Shown here piece after piece: positions 43,582 through 53,899 of a DNA stretch of 64,000 nt. A program made the position numbers and the translations under genes. This stretch comes from Halanaerobiales bacterium (GTDB taxonomy: Bacteria > Bacillota > Halanaerobiia > Halanaerobiales > DTU029). The notes below the pieces were generated by a model, which was not told the origin of the DNA, did no database searches, and saw only the letters and a list, made by a program, of their open reading frames with translations. Within the stretch, counting starts at the first letter, position 1. The number at the start of each line of letters is the position of its first letter. The DNA lies in assembly GCA_029981855.1 (NCBI GenBank), contig JARRCS010000010.1:1-64000 (forward strand), written 5' to 3'.

Positions 43582-43623
43582 AATTAATAATGGATTAATC
43601 TTAAATTTATATCTTGAAAATAA

Positions 43624-43664
43624 TTTATCCCTGATAGAAATTATCAGGGATAAACTTTATTTTA
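43624..43664 (+). terminator. Terminator of the CalY-like gene
   Basis: Perfect 13-bp stem TTTATCCCTGATA/TATCAGGGATAAA with 5-nt loop, then CTTTATTTT. Confidence 0.88.
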
Positions 43665-43700
43665 AGAATCTGTTCGAAAAGTATTACTTTTTAAGATACT

Positions 43701-43853
43701 TTACTTAACTTTAAATACAAAAGTGGCGATATCAATCTTTTTTAAACCAAATATATCTCTTTTGATTACTTTTTTTACAATCTGAAAATAGGGGGCGGTT
43801 TCTTTTAACACCCTATCAACATTACCATGGTTCTCTACACTGTCGAAAATCAT
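43701..43853 (-). pseudogene. Short gene remnant and possible IS end
   Basis: A 50-codon minus-strand frame (MIFDSVENHGNVDRV ... IDIATFVFKVK) reads like the C-terminal end of an enzyme, but nothing in-frame precedes it and no ribosome site is seen. Next to it, 43868-43935 contains TTGACCCCCAC and, on the minus strand, GTAAATTTTCATAGCC, resembling ends of IS21-like elements. I see a decayed insertion or rearrangement scar between the CalY-like gene and the GT2 gene; no intact gene lies in 43665-43954. Confidence 0.35.
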
Positions 43854-43954
43854 CGGATCGCTCTAGAAATTATAATTGACCCCCACTGAGACTATTTTCA
43901 TTCTACATTGTAGCCGGTAGGCTATGAAAATTTACATAAAAGGGGCGAATTAAA

Positions 43955-44683
43955 TTGAGAAAAAATAAACTGGTTGCAATGATGGTGGTTTTTAATGAAG
44001 GCAATAGATTTCTAACCAGGGTTTTAAATCATCTATCCCTCTGGGTAGATGAAATTGTAATACTTGATGATGGTTCAACAGATCATACAAGGAAAATTTG
44101 CAATCAATATCCTAAAGTATTTTTTGTAGAAAATGATGCTCATACCTTTATTCAACATGAAGCCAGATTAAGAGAAAAATTGTGGAATATAACTATCAGT
44201 CGAAACCCTGATTGGATTCTGGCTATAGATGCAGATGAGATATTTACAGATAGGATTTTAGATGCAATAGATTCATATTTAGAACAAAAAACCTATGATG
44301 CTTTTGCTTTTCGTTTATTTGATTTCTGGAAATCAGAAAATTATTACCGGGTAGATGGTGCCTGGAATCCATGGATAAAATTTTCTGCATTTTTAGTCCG
44401 TTATCACCCGGAATGGAAAGCTACCTGGCCAGATTATGTGATTCATTCAGGAAGATGGCCCTTAGAATACAGATTTGTCAAGAATACTTTTCAATCAGAT
44501 ATCAGGGTTAAACACTTTGGCTGGGCCAGACCTGAAGATCATTATCGAAAATATATTTTTTACTGTCAAAAAGACCTTGAACAATATGGAAAGATTCAAC
44601 CCCACACTAAAAGCATCATGGCATCCAATGACAGTATAATCTTAGAAAAATGGTTTGAACGAAAATGGATGGTTGGTTTCTAA
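43955..44683 (+). CDS. GT2-family glycosyltransferase
   Basis: 242 aa. Start TTG 43955 after AAAAGGGGCG. GT-A fold: KLVAMMVVFNEGNRFLTRVL, VILDDGSTDHT, and AIDADEIF as the DxD metal site. The C-terminal half has Trp/His-rich YVIHSGRW and KHFGWARPEDHYRKY stretches. Cytosolic transferase using a nucleotide sugar. First gene of a plus-strand run with the two GT4 genes and the SPOCS-like gene. Acceptor unknown; the nearby Ser/Thr-rich protein is a candidate. Confidence 0.88.
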   Translation: MRKNKLVAMMVVFNEGNRFLTRVLNHLSLWVDEIVILDDGSTDHTRKICNQYPKVFFVENDAHTFIQHEARLREKLWNITISRNPDWILAIDADEIFTDRILDAIDSYLEQKTYDAFAFRLFDFWKSENYYRVDGAWNPWIKFSAFLVRYHPEWKATWPDYVIHSGRWPLEYRFVKNTFQSDIRVKHFGWARPEDHYRKYIFYCQKDLEQYGKIQPHTKSIMASNDSIILEKWFERKWMVGF

Positions 44684-44693
44684 AATTAAGGAA

Positions 44694-45824
44694 GTGATAA
44701 AAATAAAAAAGAAAATTGGAATTTTGACCAGTAATTTTTTTGATCCAGCTGGACAGAGATTAATTTATGGTGGGGCAGAACGGTATGGGATCGAGTTAAC
44801 CAAATTGTTACTAGATCTGGGTTATGAAGTAGAGTGGTGGCAAGTTGGTTCAGGTTGGATAAGGGATTTGATGAATAATGTTAAAATAAAAAGTATTCCT
44901 GTAACTGAATCACCTTATGAGACCATGCCTACTTTAAATCAAGCTTTTTTAGAACGGGCGGTTGATATAGATTATGCAATTTATTTTGTTACCTTCCTTG
45001 CTTACCCCCAGGTTAAAGAAAAGAGCATCTCAATCTCCCATGGAATTTATTGGGATTACCCAAGTTTTGATAATTTAATAGATGGAGATAATGGTCGTCA
45101 GGAATGGTTGAGGAGGTTAAAGATTGCTTTAAGCGGACCAGACAGAGTGATTTCGGTAGATACGTCTACAATTGAATGGGTAAGGGCTACCTGGCCCGGG
45201 TTAAGTCATAAGTTTGAGTATATCCCTAATTTTGTAGATCTAGCTAAATTTAATCCTGAAGGAAGAAAACCTATCTTAGAACAAAAACCAATTAGAGTGA
45301 TATTTCCAAGAAGGATAACCACAGTCAGGGGTATTAATGAAGTAGTAAGAACAGCTGAAATTATGACTAAAGAAGTTAAAAATCTAGAATTTCATATTGT
45401 AGGAAGAGGTCATCATGACCAGGTAGAAAAGGAATTAATGAAATGGGCATCAGAGCATGAACGTATTTATTATTACTGGCAACCACCAGAGATGATGCCT
45501 GAGATTTATCGGGAAATGGATATCGCCTTAATACCAACCAAAGCAGCTGAGGGAACTTCTTTATCCTGCCTGGAGGCTATGGCCAGTGGATGTGTGGTAA
45601 TCAGTAGTTATGTAGGAGGACTTTCTGACCTTGTTTTTAATGATTATAATGGTCTTTTAATTAAACCCACTACTCAAAATCTGGTTCAGGCAATTTACTC
45701 ATTATTGGAAGATACTGATCGAGCAAAAAGATTGAGCAAAAATGGTGTTGAGGTAGCCAGGGCCTTTTCCCTTGACTGTTGGAGAGAAAGCTGGAAAACT
45801 GTATTACAAGAGGTGTTTAATTAA
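44694..45824 (+). CDS. GT4-family glycosyltransferase A
   Basis: About 376 aa; the start is uncertain. GTG 44694 has AAGGA too close, and TTG 44655 has no clear site and would overlap the GT2 gene. N-terminal GILTSNFFDPAGQRLIYGGAERYG is a Rossmann donor of GT-B type, quoted here in part (YGGAERYGIELTKLLL). The C-terminal domain holds VIFPRRITTVRGINEVV, HIVGRGHH and the GT4 donor motif EGTSLSCLEAMASGCVVISS (E-x7-E). Paralogous to the next gene; a tandem duplication is likely. Confidence 0.87.
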   Translation: MIKIKKKIGILTSNFFDPAGQRLIYGGAERYGIELTKLLLDLGYEVEWWQVGSGWIRDLMNNVKIKSIPVTESPYETMPTLNQAFLERAVDIDYAIYFVTFLAYPQVKEKSISISHGIYWDYPSFDNLIDGDNGRQEWLRRLKIALSGPDRVISVDTSTIEWVRATWPGLSHKFEYIPNFVDLAKFNPEGRKPILEQKPIRVIFPRRITTVRGINEVVRTAEIMTKEVKNLEFHIVGRGHHDQVEKELMKWASEHERIYYYWQPPEMMPEIYREMDIALIPTKAAEGTSLSCLEAMASGCVVISSYVGGLSDLVFNDYNGLLIKPTTQNLVQAIYSLLEDTDRAKRLSKNGVEVARAFSLDCWRESWKTVLQEVFN

Positions 45825-46909
45825 TGAAGATAGGATTTTTTGTACCAAATCTTTTATCCTGGTCTGGTGATCAGATAGTTATTGGTGGTTTAGAACGTTA
45901 TGCCTGGGCTTTAATTGAGTTAATGAAAGATATCGGTTGGGAAGTTGAGGTCCATCAAAATGCTAATTATGATTGGCAGCAAGAAGTTAATGGGGTTACA
46001 ATTTTAGGGCATGGGGTCGCTCGTTTCTCTCTTGAAGCATCTGTAGAGCAAGTTAATAGCCTTTGTGATAGGGTACTATATGGTTCTATCTTGCAAAAAC
46101 CAATGTATTATAAAGAAAATTCAATAGTCATTTCACATGGGGTCTGGTGGGATGGTAAAGAAGTATCATCTGAACAAAGGGCAAAAATAGTTAAAAATTG
46201 TGGAGATGCCTTAAAACAAACCAGCTTAATGATCAGCTGTGACTATAATTTTCTTAATGTAATGCGGACAGTTTTTCCTGACCTTACCGATAAAATAAGG
46301 GTAATACCTAATTTTGTTGACACAGAGGAATTTAAACCAGCTCCAAAAAAGAAATCTAAGCAAACGCTCAAGATTCTCTACCCCCGTCGCCTTGATTATT
46401 GTCGGGGAACAGATCTCTTTATTCAACTTGCCAATAATTTACTCGGCAAAGAAAATAAAGTTGAGTTTTTAATGGCAATTGACCATAATCGTCCTCAATA
46501 TAATCAAGAACTGGAACCTTTTCTCCGGCAAGACAGGGTCAAAGGATTTAATCTTCAATTTGAAGAAATGCAGAATATCTATCGCCAGGCTGATATTGTT
46601 GTTATACCCAGCCGTTATAGTGAAGGAACTTCATTCTCATGCCTGGAGGCAATGGCCAGTGGTAATGCTATAATAGCAACTGATGTGGGGGGATTAACAA
46701 ATTTAATTATTAATGGATATAATGGAATATTAGTTCCTCCCCGTGTTAAAGCAATAGAAACAGCAGTTAATTTTTTAATCCATGATAGTCAATCCAGACA
46801 ACGTTTAGGTAAAAATGCCCGCAAGACAGCAATGGCATTTACTTTAGATAGATGGAGGAAACAGTGGGCGGGCTACCTGAAAGCTGTTTATTTATCGGGT
46901 GATGGGTGA
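45824..46909 (+). CDS. GT4-family glycosyltransferase B
   Basis: 361 aa. N-terminal KIGFFVPNLLSWSGDQ and IGGLERYAWALIELM, C-terminal ILYPRRLDYCRGTDLF and SEGTSFSCLEAMASGNAII (E-x7-E nucleotide-sugar motif). Start ATG 45824 overlaps the stop of the first GT4 gene by one base, and its stop overlaps the next start by one base, so the three are translationally coupled. Confidence 0.9.
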   Translation: MKIGFFVPNLLSWSGDQIVIGGLERYAWALIELMKDIGWEVEVHQNANYDWQQEVNGVTILGHGVARFSLEASVEQVNSLCDRVLYGSILQKPMYYKENSIVISHGVWWDGKEVSSEQRAKIVKNCGDALKQTSLMISCDYNFLNVMRTVFPDLTDKIRVIPNFVDTEEFKPAPKKKSKQTLKILYPRRLDYCRGTDLFIQLANNLLGKENKVEFLMAIDHNRPQYNQELEPFLRQDRVKGFNLQFEEMQNIYRQADIVVIPSRYSEGTSFSCLEAMASGNAIIATDVGGLTNLIINGYNGILVPPRVKAIETAVNFLIHDSQSRQRLGKNARKTAMAFTLDRWRKQWAGYLKAVYLSGDG

Positions 46910-47412
46910 TGGCTTTCACGGCCCTAGCCAGAGTTACAGATAATTATATCAGAGTAAATACTTTTGAAGTAATTACTGGTTACTTGCCCGTCCTTCTCTC
47001 CCAGCAGGATCTCAATTTTTTACTTACGGAAAAAATGGTTTTTACAGTCCCCCTTATTAACATTGTCAGGTTTTTAATGGACCTAGATTCTTTAAATTTT
47101 AATTACAAAAATGGATTCCTTTTCATTAATGGTAAGCTATCGTATTATCTTGCTTATGTAAATGATAAAAAAACTGTCAAGGCCAGAACGGGCGAAATAT
47201 TATATGATGATTTTATCGACCTTAGATCTATTTTACCGGAGAATATTTCACAGGAACAATTAGATTTTGTATATCAATATTCCCTTAATTACAGAACATA
47301 TGTAATTAATCCCACTGAAATCAAATTATTAGTCCTCTTATCTAGAAAAATTGATATTTACCAATTACAGGACTTATCTATTCGTGATTATAAAAATCAT
47401 CTTAATTTATAA
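46909..47412 (+). CDS. SPOCS (DUF3794)-like protein beginning MAFTA
   Basis: 167 aa. ATG 46909 overlaps the upstream stop codon by one base. Beta-rich, no signal peptide. The centre (NGFLFINGKLSYYLAYVNDK, then RTGEILYDDFIDL) and the C-terminal YVINPTEIKLLVLLSRKIDI follow the hydrophobic pattern of SPOCS/DUF3794 modules found in spore-coat proteins such as SafA partners. The first five residues MAFTA equal those of the CalY-like protein, and both lack signal peptides. The family link is by pattern only and needs a profile search. Confidence 0.5.
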   Translation: MAFTALARVTDNYIRVNTFEVITGYLPVLLSQQDLNFLLTEKMVFTVPLINIVRFLMDLDSLNFNYKNGFLFINGKLSYYLAYVNDKKTVKARTGEILYDDFIDLRSILPENISQEQLDFVYQYSLNYRTYVINPTEIKLLVLLSRKIDIYQLQDLSIRDYKNHLNL

Positions 47413-47442
47413 ATATTTTCAAACTGTTCAATAGGTTTCATT

Positions 47443-47488
47443 GAACATGTGTTCTACACTGAACATTTTTGTTAACATCTGGTATGAT
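47443..47488 (+). promoter_or_regulatory. SOS-box-like operator and promoter for the 20-aa ORF
   Basis: GAACATGTGTTC (47443-47454) matches the Firmicute LexA core GAAC-N4-GTTC exactly and is a perfect palindrome. Five bases on lie TGAACA (47460-47465), a 17-bp spacer and extended -10 TGGTATGAT (TATGAT 47483-47488). The arrangement suggests LexA control of the tiny gene downstream. Confidence 0.6.
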
Positions 47489-47527
47489 GATATCAAAAGT
47501 ATAAATTTTTTAAGGAGGTATATCATC

Positions 47528-47590
47528 ATGTCAGATTTCAAAATCGAAATGACTATTAAGATCACTGACGAATCAGGCAAGGTTGAATAG
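47528..47590 (+). CDS. 20-aa peptide ORF with strong ribosome site
   Basis: ATG 47528 follows AAGGAGG (47512-47518) by nine bases; the peptide is MSDFKIEMTIKITDESGKVE. Hydrophobic and charged residues alternate in the first half, as in a beta strand; it has no membrane helix. It has its own promoter with an SOS-box-like site and is closed by a perfect terminator, so it looks like a complete gene of about 130 nt rather than chance. No known family was recognised. Confidence 0.6.
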   Translation: MSDFKIEMTIKITDESGKVE

Positions 47591-47600
47591 TTTTATAGTT

Positions 47601-47627
47601 AAAGGCAGCAAAAGCTGCCTTTTGCAT
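47601..47627 (+). terminator. Terminator after the 20-aa ORF
   Basis: AAAGGCAGC-AAAA-GCTGCCTTT, perfect 9-bp stem ending in TTTTGC. Also downstream of the convergent gyrB-like gene and may serve it. Confidence 0.82.
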
Positions 47628-47645
47628 CATAAATATTGTAGATAA

Positions 47646-49565
<1,920 letters not shown>

Positions 49566-49587
49566 TCACCTTCCCTTTCCGCCCTTT

Positions 49588-49616
49588 ATTATATCAGAAC
49601 AAACTAATTTTTGCCA
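49588..49616 (-). promoter_or_regulatory. Promoter of the gyrB-like gene
   Basis: Minus-strand TGGCAA, 17-bp spacer, TATAAT. Confidence 0.78.
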
Positions 49617-49624
49617 CCTACAGT

Positions 49625-49653
49625 TTGACGAAAGGGACTAATTATGGAATAAT
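49625..49653 (+). promoter_or_regulatory. Promoter of the gyrA-like gene
   Basis: TTGACG, 17-bp spacer, AATAAT, 35 bp before ATG 49689; back-to-back with the gyrB-like promoter. Confidence 0.75.
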
Positions 49654-49688
49654 AGATTAAGAGAAATAATTGGAGGGGGATTACATAA

Positions 49689-52082
49689 ATGTCAGAACAG
49701 ATAACACCTATAGCTATTGAAGATAAAATGAGGGATGCCTATTTAAACTACTCCTTAAGTGTTATAGTTGCCAGGGCCCTGCCCGATGTCAGGGATGGCT
49801 TAAAACCCGTCCACCGCAGGATACTTTATGCTGCCAGGGAACTTAATCTTTTTCACAACAAACCCCACAAGAAATCGGCCAGAATAGTGGGTGAGGTACT
49901 GGGAAAATACCATCCTCATGGTGATGCTGCCGTTTATGATGCCATGGTCAGAATGGCCCAGGATTTTAACCAGCGCTACCGTCTTATCGATGGCCACGGC
50001 AACTTCGGCTCCATTGACGGTGATAGCCCGGCCGCTATGCGTTATACCGAAGCCAGACTAACGGAGTTGGCCGAAAACCTACTGGCTGATATCAATCAGG
50101 ATACGGTTGATTTTATAGATAATTTTGATGGTTCCCTTAAGGAACCGGTAATCTTACCGGCACGGGTTCCTAATCTCTTGATTAACGGTACCAGCGGAAT
50201 CGCCGTCGGTATGAGTACAGATATCCCGCCCCATAACCTGGGTGAGGTAGTCGATGGTCTCCTTTATCTTCTAAAACACCCGGGGGCAAGGTTAGAGACG
50301 ATTATGAAATATATACCGGGTCCCGATTTTCCCACAGGGGCCAAGATTGTTGGTGATAACGGGATTTATGATGCCTATAAAACCGGTAAGGGCAAGCTTA
50401 TCTTAAGAGCCACCACCAAAATAGAGAAGGCAGGTAAAAAGAAACAGATTGTAATTACCGAAATTCCCTATCAACTTAACAAATTAAGGTTAATTGAAGA
50501 GATAGCCGAGATGTATAATAAGGGTAAGATTGAAAACATCTCCGATCTGAGGGATGAATCCGACCAGGAGGGATTAAGGATTGTTATTGAATTAAAATCT
50601 AATGCCGTCAGTGAGCTGGTTCTCAACCAGCTATATAAATATACCTCACTCCAGACTTCCTACAGGATAAATATGTTAGCCCTGGTGGGAAAACAGCCTG
50701 AGGTAATGAATTTAATTACCATCCTGCAGCATTTTATAGATTTCCGCAGAGAGGTAATTACCCGCCGTACTAAATATAAATTAAATAAAGCCAGAAATAG
50801 ATACCATATCCTACAGGGTTTAATCAGGGCCATCGATAAACTGGATCTGGTTATTTCGATTATCCGTAATTCCAGGTCGACCGGGGAGGCCAGTAAAATC
50901 CTGCAGGAGAAGCTCGCTATCAGCGCTGAACAGGCCAAAGCAATCCTGGAGATGCAGCTGCAGCGTCTGGTCGGTATGGAGACCGAGAAATTACATGCTG
51001 AGGCCAGGGACCTTGCTACAGATATCACCAGTTATCAGGAGATCTTAAGTAATCAAGAAAAGTTGGATGAGGTATTAAAGGAAGAACTGCTGGAAATCAA
51101 GAAAAAGTTTGCAGACAAGCGCAAAACAGAGATTATTCCTGATGAAGAAGAGGCTCAGATCTCAGAGGCCGATTTGATTAAGGAAAAAGAAGCGGTTATT
51201 ACCTATTCTTACCGTCAGAATATCAAACGTACCACTTCTGAAGAATATGCCAGGGCCGGCAAAAATGACTATATAATTAAATTTACATCAGGGACAAGTC
51301 TTGATAATCTCCTCTTCTTTACTCAGTCCGGAGATGTCTATACTCTGCCTGTTCATAATATTCCGGAACACCACGGCCTTTCTACCGGTGAGAGTATCAA
51401 GAAGTATTTAAAGATTCCCCTCAGGGAAAAGATAGTTAATGTTATCTGTTTAAATGATGAGCGAAAAAAGAAATATATAACCATAGCCACAAAAAAGGGG
51501 CTGGTTAAGAAAACCCTCGGTGAGGAGTATGTAACCAACTACTCAAGCATCAAGGCAATAAAGCTCAATGAGGATGATCTGGTGGTTGGTGTTGCCGTTA
51601 CCGATGGCAGCCAGGAAATTCTCCTGGCAACAAAGGAAGGTCAGACGATCAGATTTAAGGAGGATTCCATTAGTGCCACCGGTAGGAATACAATAGGTAG
51701 TATCGGGATAAAATTAAAGGATAATGATGAAGTTATCAATATGAATATTGTTTCTCAGGATGATTTTATTATCTCCATCTCGGACTCGGGCAAGGCAAAA
51801 CGTACTGGGCTTGAAGAGTATAAAATCCAGAATAGAAACGGTAAGGGCCTAAAAACCTGCGGTTCTAATATCTATAAGATGGCCGGTGTGCTCAGCGCCG
51901 GAATTGAAGACTATCTCCTGCTTGTTACCAGTGATGAAAGATTATACCCGGTGCGTGTTGATGTCATAACTGAGACAAAGAGGGCCGGGAATATGTACAG
52001 GCTAATCGATACCGGGGGGAATGAAAAAATTTCAGCCGTTTATAAACTACCGGTTGCCCCTGAGAACACGGAAAATGATTAG
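49689..52082 (+). CDS. Type IIA topoisomerase cleavage subunit (GyrA/ParC family)
   Basis: 797 aa. Breaks and rejoins [23 protein letters not shown], the catalytic Tyr in [10 protein letters not shown], and [20 protein letters not shown] (quinolone region, Gly/Asp at the usual spots) are intact, followed by a coiled-coil gate and a C-terminal beta-pinwheel (about 500-790). I find no QRRGGKG-type GyrA box where the pinwheel begins ([18 protein letters not shown]), so strong DNA wrapping and negative supercoiling are doubtful and a topo IV-like role is favoured. Start ATG 49689 after GGAGGGGG. Confidence 0.93.
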   Translation: MSEQITPIAIEDKMRDAYLNYSLSVIVARALPDVRDGLKPVHRRILYAARELNLFHNKPHKKSARIVGEVLGKYHPHGDAAVYDAMVRMAQDFNQRYRLIDGHGNFGSIDGDSPAAMRYTEARLTELAENLLADINQDTVDFIDNFDGSLKEPVILPARVPNLLINGTSGIAVGMSTDIPPHNLGEVVDGLLYLLKHPGARLETIMKYIPGPDFPTGAKIVGDNGIYDAYKTGKGKLILRATTKIEKAGKKKQIVITEIPYQLNKLRLIEEIAEMYNKGKIENISDLRDESDQEGLRIVIELKSNAVSELVLNQLYKYTSLQTSYRINMLALVGKQPEVMNLITILQHFIDFRREVITRRTKYKLNKARNRYHILQGLIRAIDKLDLVISIIRNSRSTGEASKILQEKLAISAEQAKAILEMQLQRLVGMETEKLHAEARDLATDITSYQEILSNQEKLDEVLKEELLEIKKKFADKRKTEIIPDEEEAQISEADLIKEKEAVITYSYRQNIKRTTSEEYARAGKNDYIIKFTSGTSLDNLLFFTQSGDVYTLPVHNIPEHHGLSTGESIKKYLKIPLREKIVNVICLNDERKKKYITIATKKGLVKKTLGEEYVTNYSSIKAIKLNEDDLVVGVAVTDGSQEILLATKEGQTIRFKEDSISATGRNTIGSIGIKLKDNDEVINMNIVSQDDFIISISDSGKAKRTGLEEYKIQNRNGKGLKTCGSNIYKMAGVLSAGIEDYLLLVTSDERLYPVRVDVITETKRAGNMYRLIDTGGNEKISAVYKLPVAPENTEND

Positions 52083-52108
52083 ACGAACTTATATATAGAG
52101 ACTGCCAT

Positions 52109-52140
52109 AAAGGGTCTACCTTTCAGGTAGACCCTTTATA
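52109..52140 (+). terminator. Terminator after the gyrA-like gene
   Basis: Perfect 13-bp stem AAAGGGTCTACCT/AGGTAGACCCTTT with a 3-nt loop; short T tract. Confidence 0.85.
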
Positions 52141-52164
52141 ATGCCTCATTATTAATTCGGCAAC

Positions 52165-52196
52165 AACTATAAATAAATGTTGGAGAGATGTTTGGA
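52165..52196. repeat. Dispersed palindromic repeat, copy D (half unit)
   Basis: AACTATAAATAAATGTT followed by GGAGAGATGTTTGG, 26 of 31 or so positions like copy C, but the second arm is missing. Confidence 0.7.
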
Positions 52197-52269
52197 AATT
52201 TTTTGAATGAGTCTTGATGAATTGAAGGGAAAAATTTGGCCGAGCCACAGGAAGTGGCAAGCTGTTTAA

Positions 52270-52875
52270 TCACTTTGCAAAGACATGATTACCAATTCTG
52301 ACTGTTATCTCTCTGGTTGATAACCACCAGAGTGTTTTGGCCTTATCGGGATTATAGAAGTATAATGCTCCTCTGCTGGGATCATTTCCTCTAAGAGCCT
52401 CGCGGGCAGCTTGATATGAAGTGCTGTTCGGTGTTAGATTGATCTGGCCGTCATCAACCGAGGAAAACTGTCCGCTTTGATAGATGACACCCCTGATGGT
52501 ATTGGGGAATTCTGGACTCTTCAGCCTGTTTAAAACAACTGCCCCGACCGCTACCTGACCCTGGAAAGGCTCTCCTCTGGCCTCAGCATGAATAACCCTT
52601 GCCAGCAGGTCGAGGTCACCATCTTCCAGTTCAGGTCTGTCAATAACTATATCCCGACTGGATTCACCGGAATCTTCAGTAGCCTGTCCAATTTTAGAAA
52701 CTAAAATCAGTAACAGGGCCAGCAAAATACCCCGGTAAACACTATCTTTATCAAGAGAAACTGCCTCTGCCCTCTGAACAATGCCCGCGGTTAACGGAAA
52801 TAATGGAAAAAATGAATAAAAAGTTAGGATAAAAATTGTAAGTATACAGGTATACTTGATAGACTTCCTGGACAT
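52270..52875 (-). CDS. Cell-wall hydrolase, SleB-like
   Basis: 201 aa. N-terminal membrane/signal segment and a second hydrophobic stretch (GILLALLLILVSKIG), then a Hydrolase_2 (SleB catalytic) domain from about residue 85: LLARVIHAEARGEPFQGQ with the catalytic Glu, VGAVVLNRLKSPEFPNTI and the C-terminal STREITVRIGNHVFAK. Members are lytic transglycosylases of the spore cortex or vegetative wall. No N-terminal SleB binding domain, so it is a short form. Follows the SLH protein by 12 bp. Confidence 0.9.
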   Translation of the reverse strand: MSRKSIKYTCILTIFILTFYSFFPLFPLTAGIVQRAEAVSLDKDSVYRGILLALLLILVSKIGQATEDSGESSRDIVIDRPELEDGDLDLLARVIHAEARGEPFQGQVAVGAVVLNRLKSPEFPNTIRGVIYQSGQFSSVDDGQINLTPNSTSYQAAREALRGNDPSRGALYFYNPDKAKTLWWLSTREITVRIGNHVFAK

Positions 52876-52887
52876 ATTTGACCTCCG

Positions 52888-53826
52888 TTACATCGATGAT
52901 AAGATAGCAATGGCAGCGATGAGGGCAATCCCATAAAGGTAATTTTTATCGGTACTTCCCGTTTCTTTTTTAGTTTCAGTAATGCTGCTGTTAATTTGAT
53001 TCTTGAGTTCGTTTAATTCCTTCTGCAGGGCGTTAATTCTTGTACGGTTAACGATCTGCTGGTCCTGTAAACTCTGAATAGTCATGTTATCACTAATCTG
53101 GTTCTCAATACTGGCAAACTGTTCATCATGTTTTTTGAGAAGTTCATCAGTCCGGTTAATCTCCTCTTCCAGAGCAGTAATTTTATTACTAACATCATTA
53201 TTGACACCGGCAATCTCTTTCTTTAAACGGGCAATCTCTTCTTCCAGTGATTTGATCTTTAAAATACTGTCAATAATCTTAGTGACATCGCTTTCTATAT
53301 TGCTTACCTGATTATTAACATCCATTATTTGTCGATTAGCTTTATCCAGCTCACCGGATAGGTTCTTTATTTTGGTATTTAATTTATCTATTTTATCAGC
53401 TGTATTAAAGTCAACCTCCTCTAATTTGGTCATCCGGTCATCCTGAATGACATCCTTTTGTTCGAGTTTCTTAATTTGTTCTTGAAAAACCTCATCCTTT
53501 TTTGCCAGGTCAACCAGTTCATCCCGGAACTCTAGGGAAAGCTTTCTTAAGAGATCAATATCCTCCTCGCTAGCCTGGGTTGCTCCTCCCTGAATACTCT
53601 CTAACAGACGGGCTACAATCTCTGCCAGTTCATAACGGGAAACCTGATCTTTTCCCCTGAAGGTACCATCATCATATAAGGAAACCAATCCCTTATCCAC
53701 TAGTTTCTTGACACTTTGATATGCCCAGTGGTTTTTAGGCACATCCTTAATCTCAGCAGCATTTACGGAGATGCTGGCAACTAGCATTAAGGCCAGCAAA
53801 AGTAAAACAAGATACTTTTTCATCAC
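52888..53826 (-). CDS. SLH domain, coiled coil, C-terminal membrane anchor protein
   Basis: 312 aa. Signal peptide (1-23), one S-layer homology domain (IKDVPKNHWAYQSVKKLVDKG, then GTFRGKDQVSRYELAEIVARLLE, about 25-75), a long coiled coil (about 85-290) and a C-terminal helix YLYGIALIAAIAILSS. SLH domains bind pyruvylated wall polymers. SLH plus coiled coil resembles the tether part of OmpM porins of diderm Firmicutes, but no beta barrel follows. It could span the periplasm between wall and a membrane. Confidence 0.85.
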   Translation of the reverse strand: MMKKYLVLLLLALMLVASISVNAAEIKDVPKNHWAYQSVKKLVDKGLVSLYDDGTFRGKDQVSRYELAEIVARLLESIQGGATQASEEDIDLLRKLSLEFRDELVDLAKKDEVFQEQIKKLEQKDVIQDDRMTKLEEVDFNTADKIDKLNTKIKNLSGELDKANRQIMDVNNQVSNIESDVTKIIDSILKIKSLEEEIARLKKEIAGVNNDVSNKITALEEEINRTDELLKKHDEQFASIENQISDNMTIQSLQDQQIVNRTRINALQKELNELKNQINSSITETKKETGSTDKNYLYGIALIAAIAILSSM

Positions 53827-53899
53827 AGAAAATCCTCCTTATTTTAAATTTGTGCCCCTTGGATCACCTTCCGTTCGGCAGTTTTCCAAAAGAAAATTC

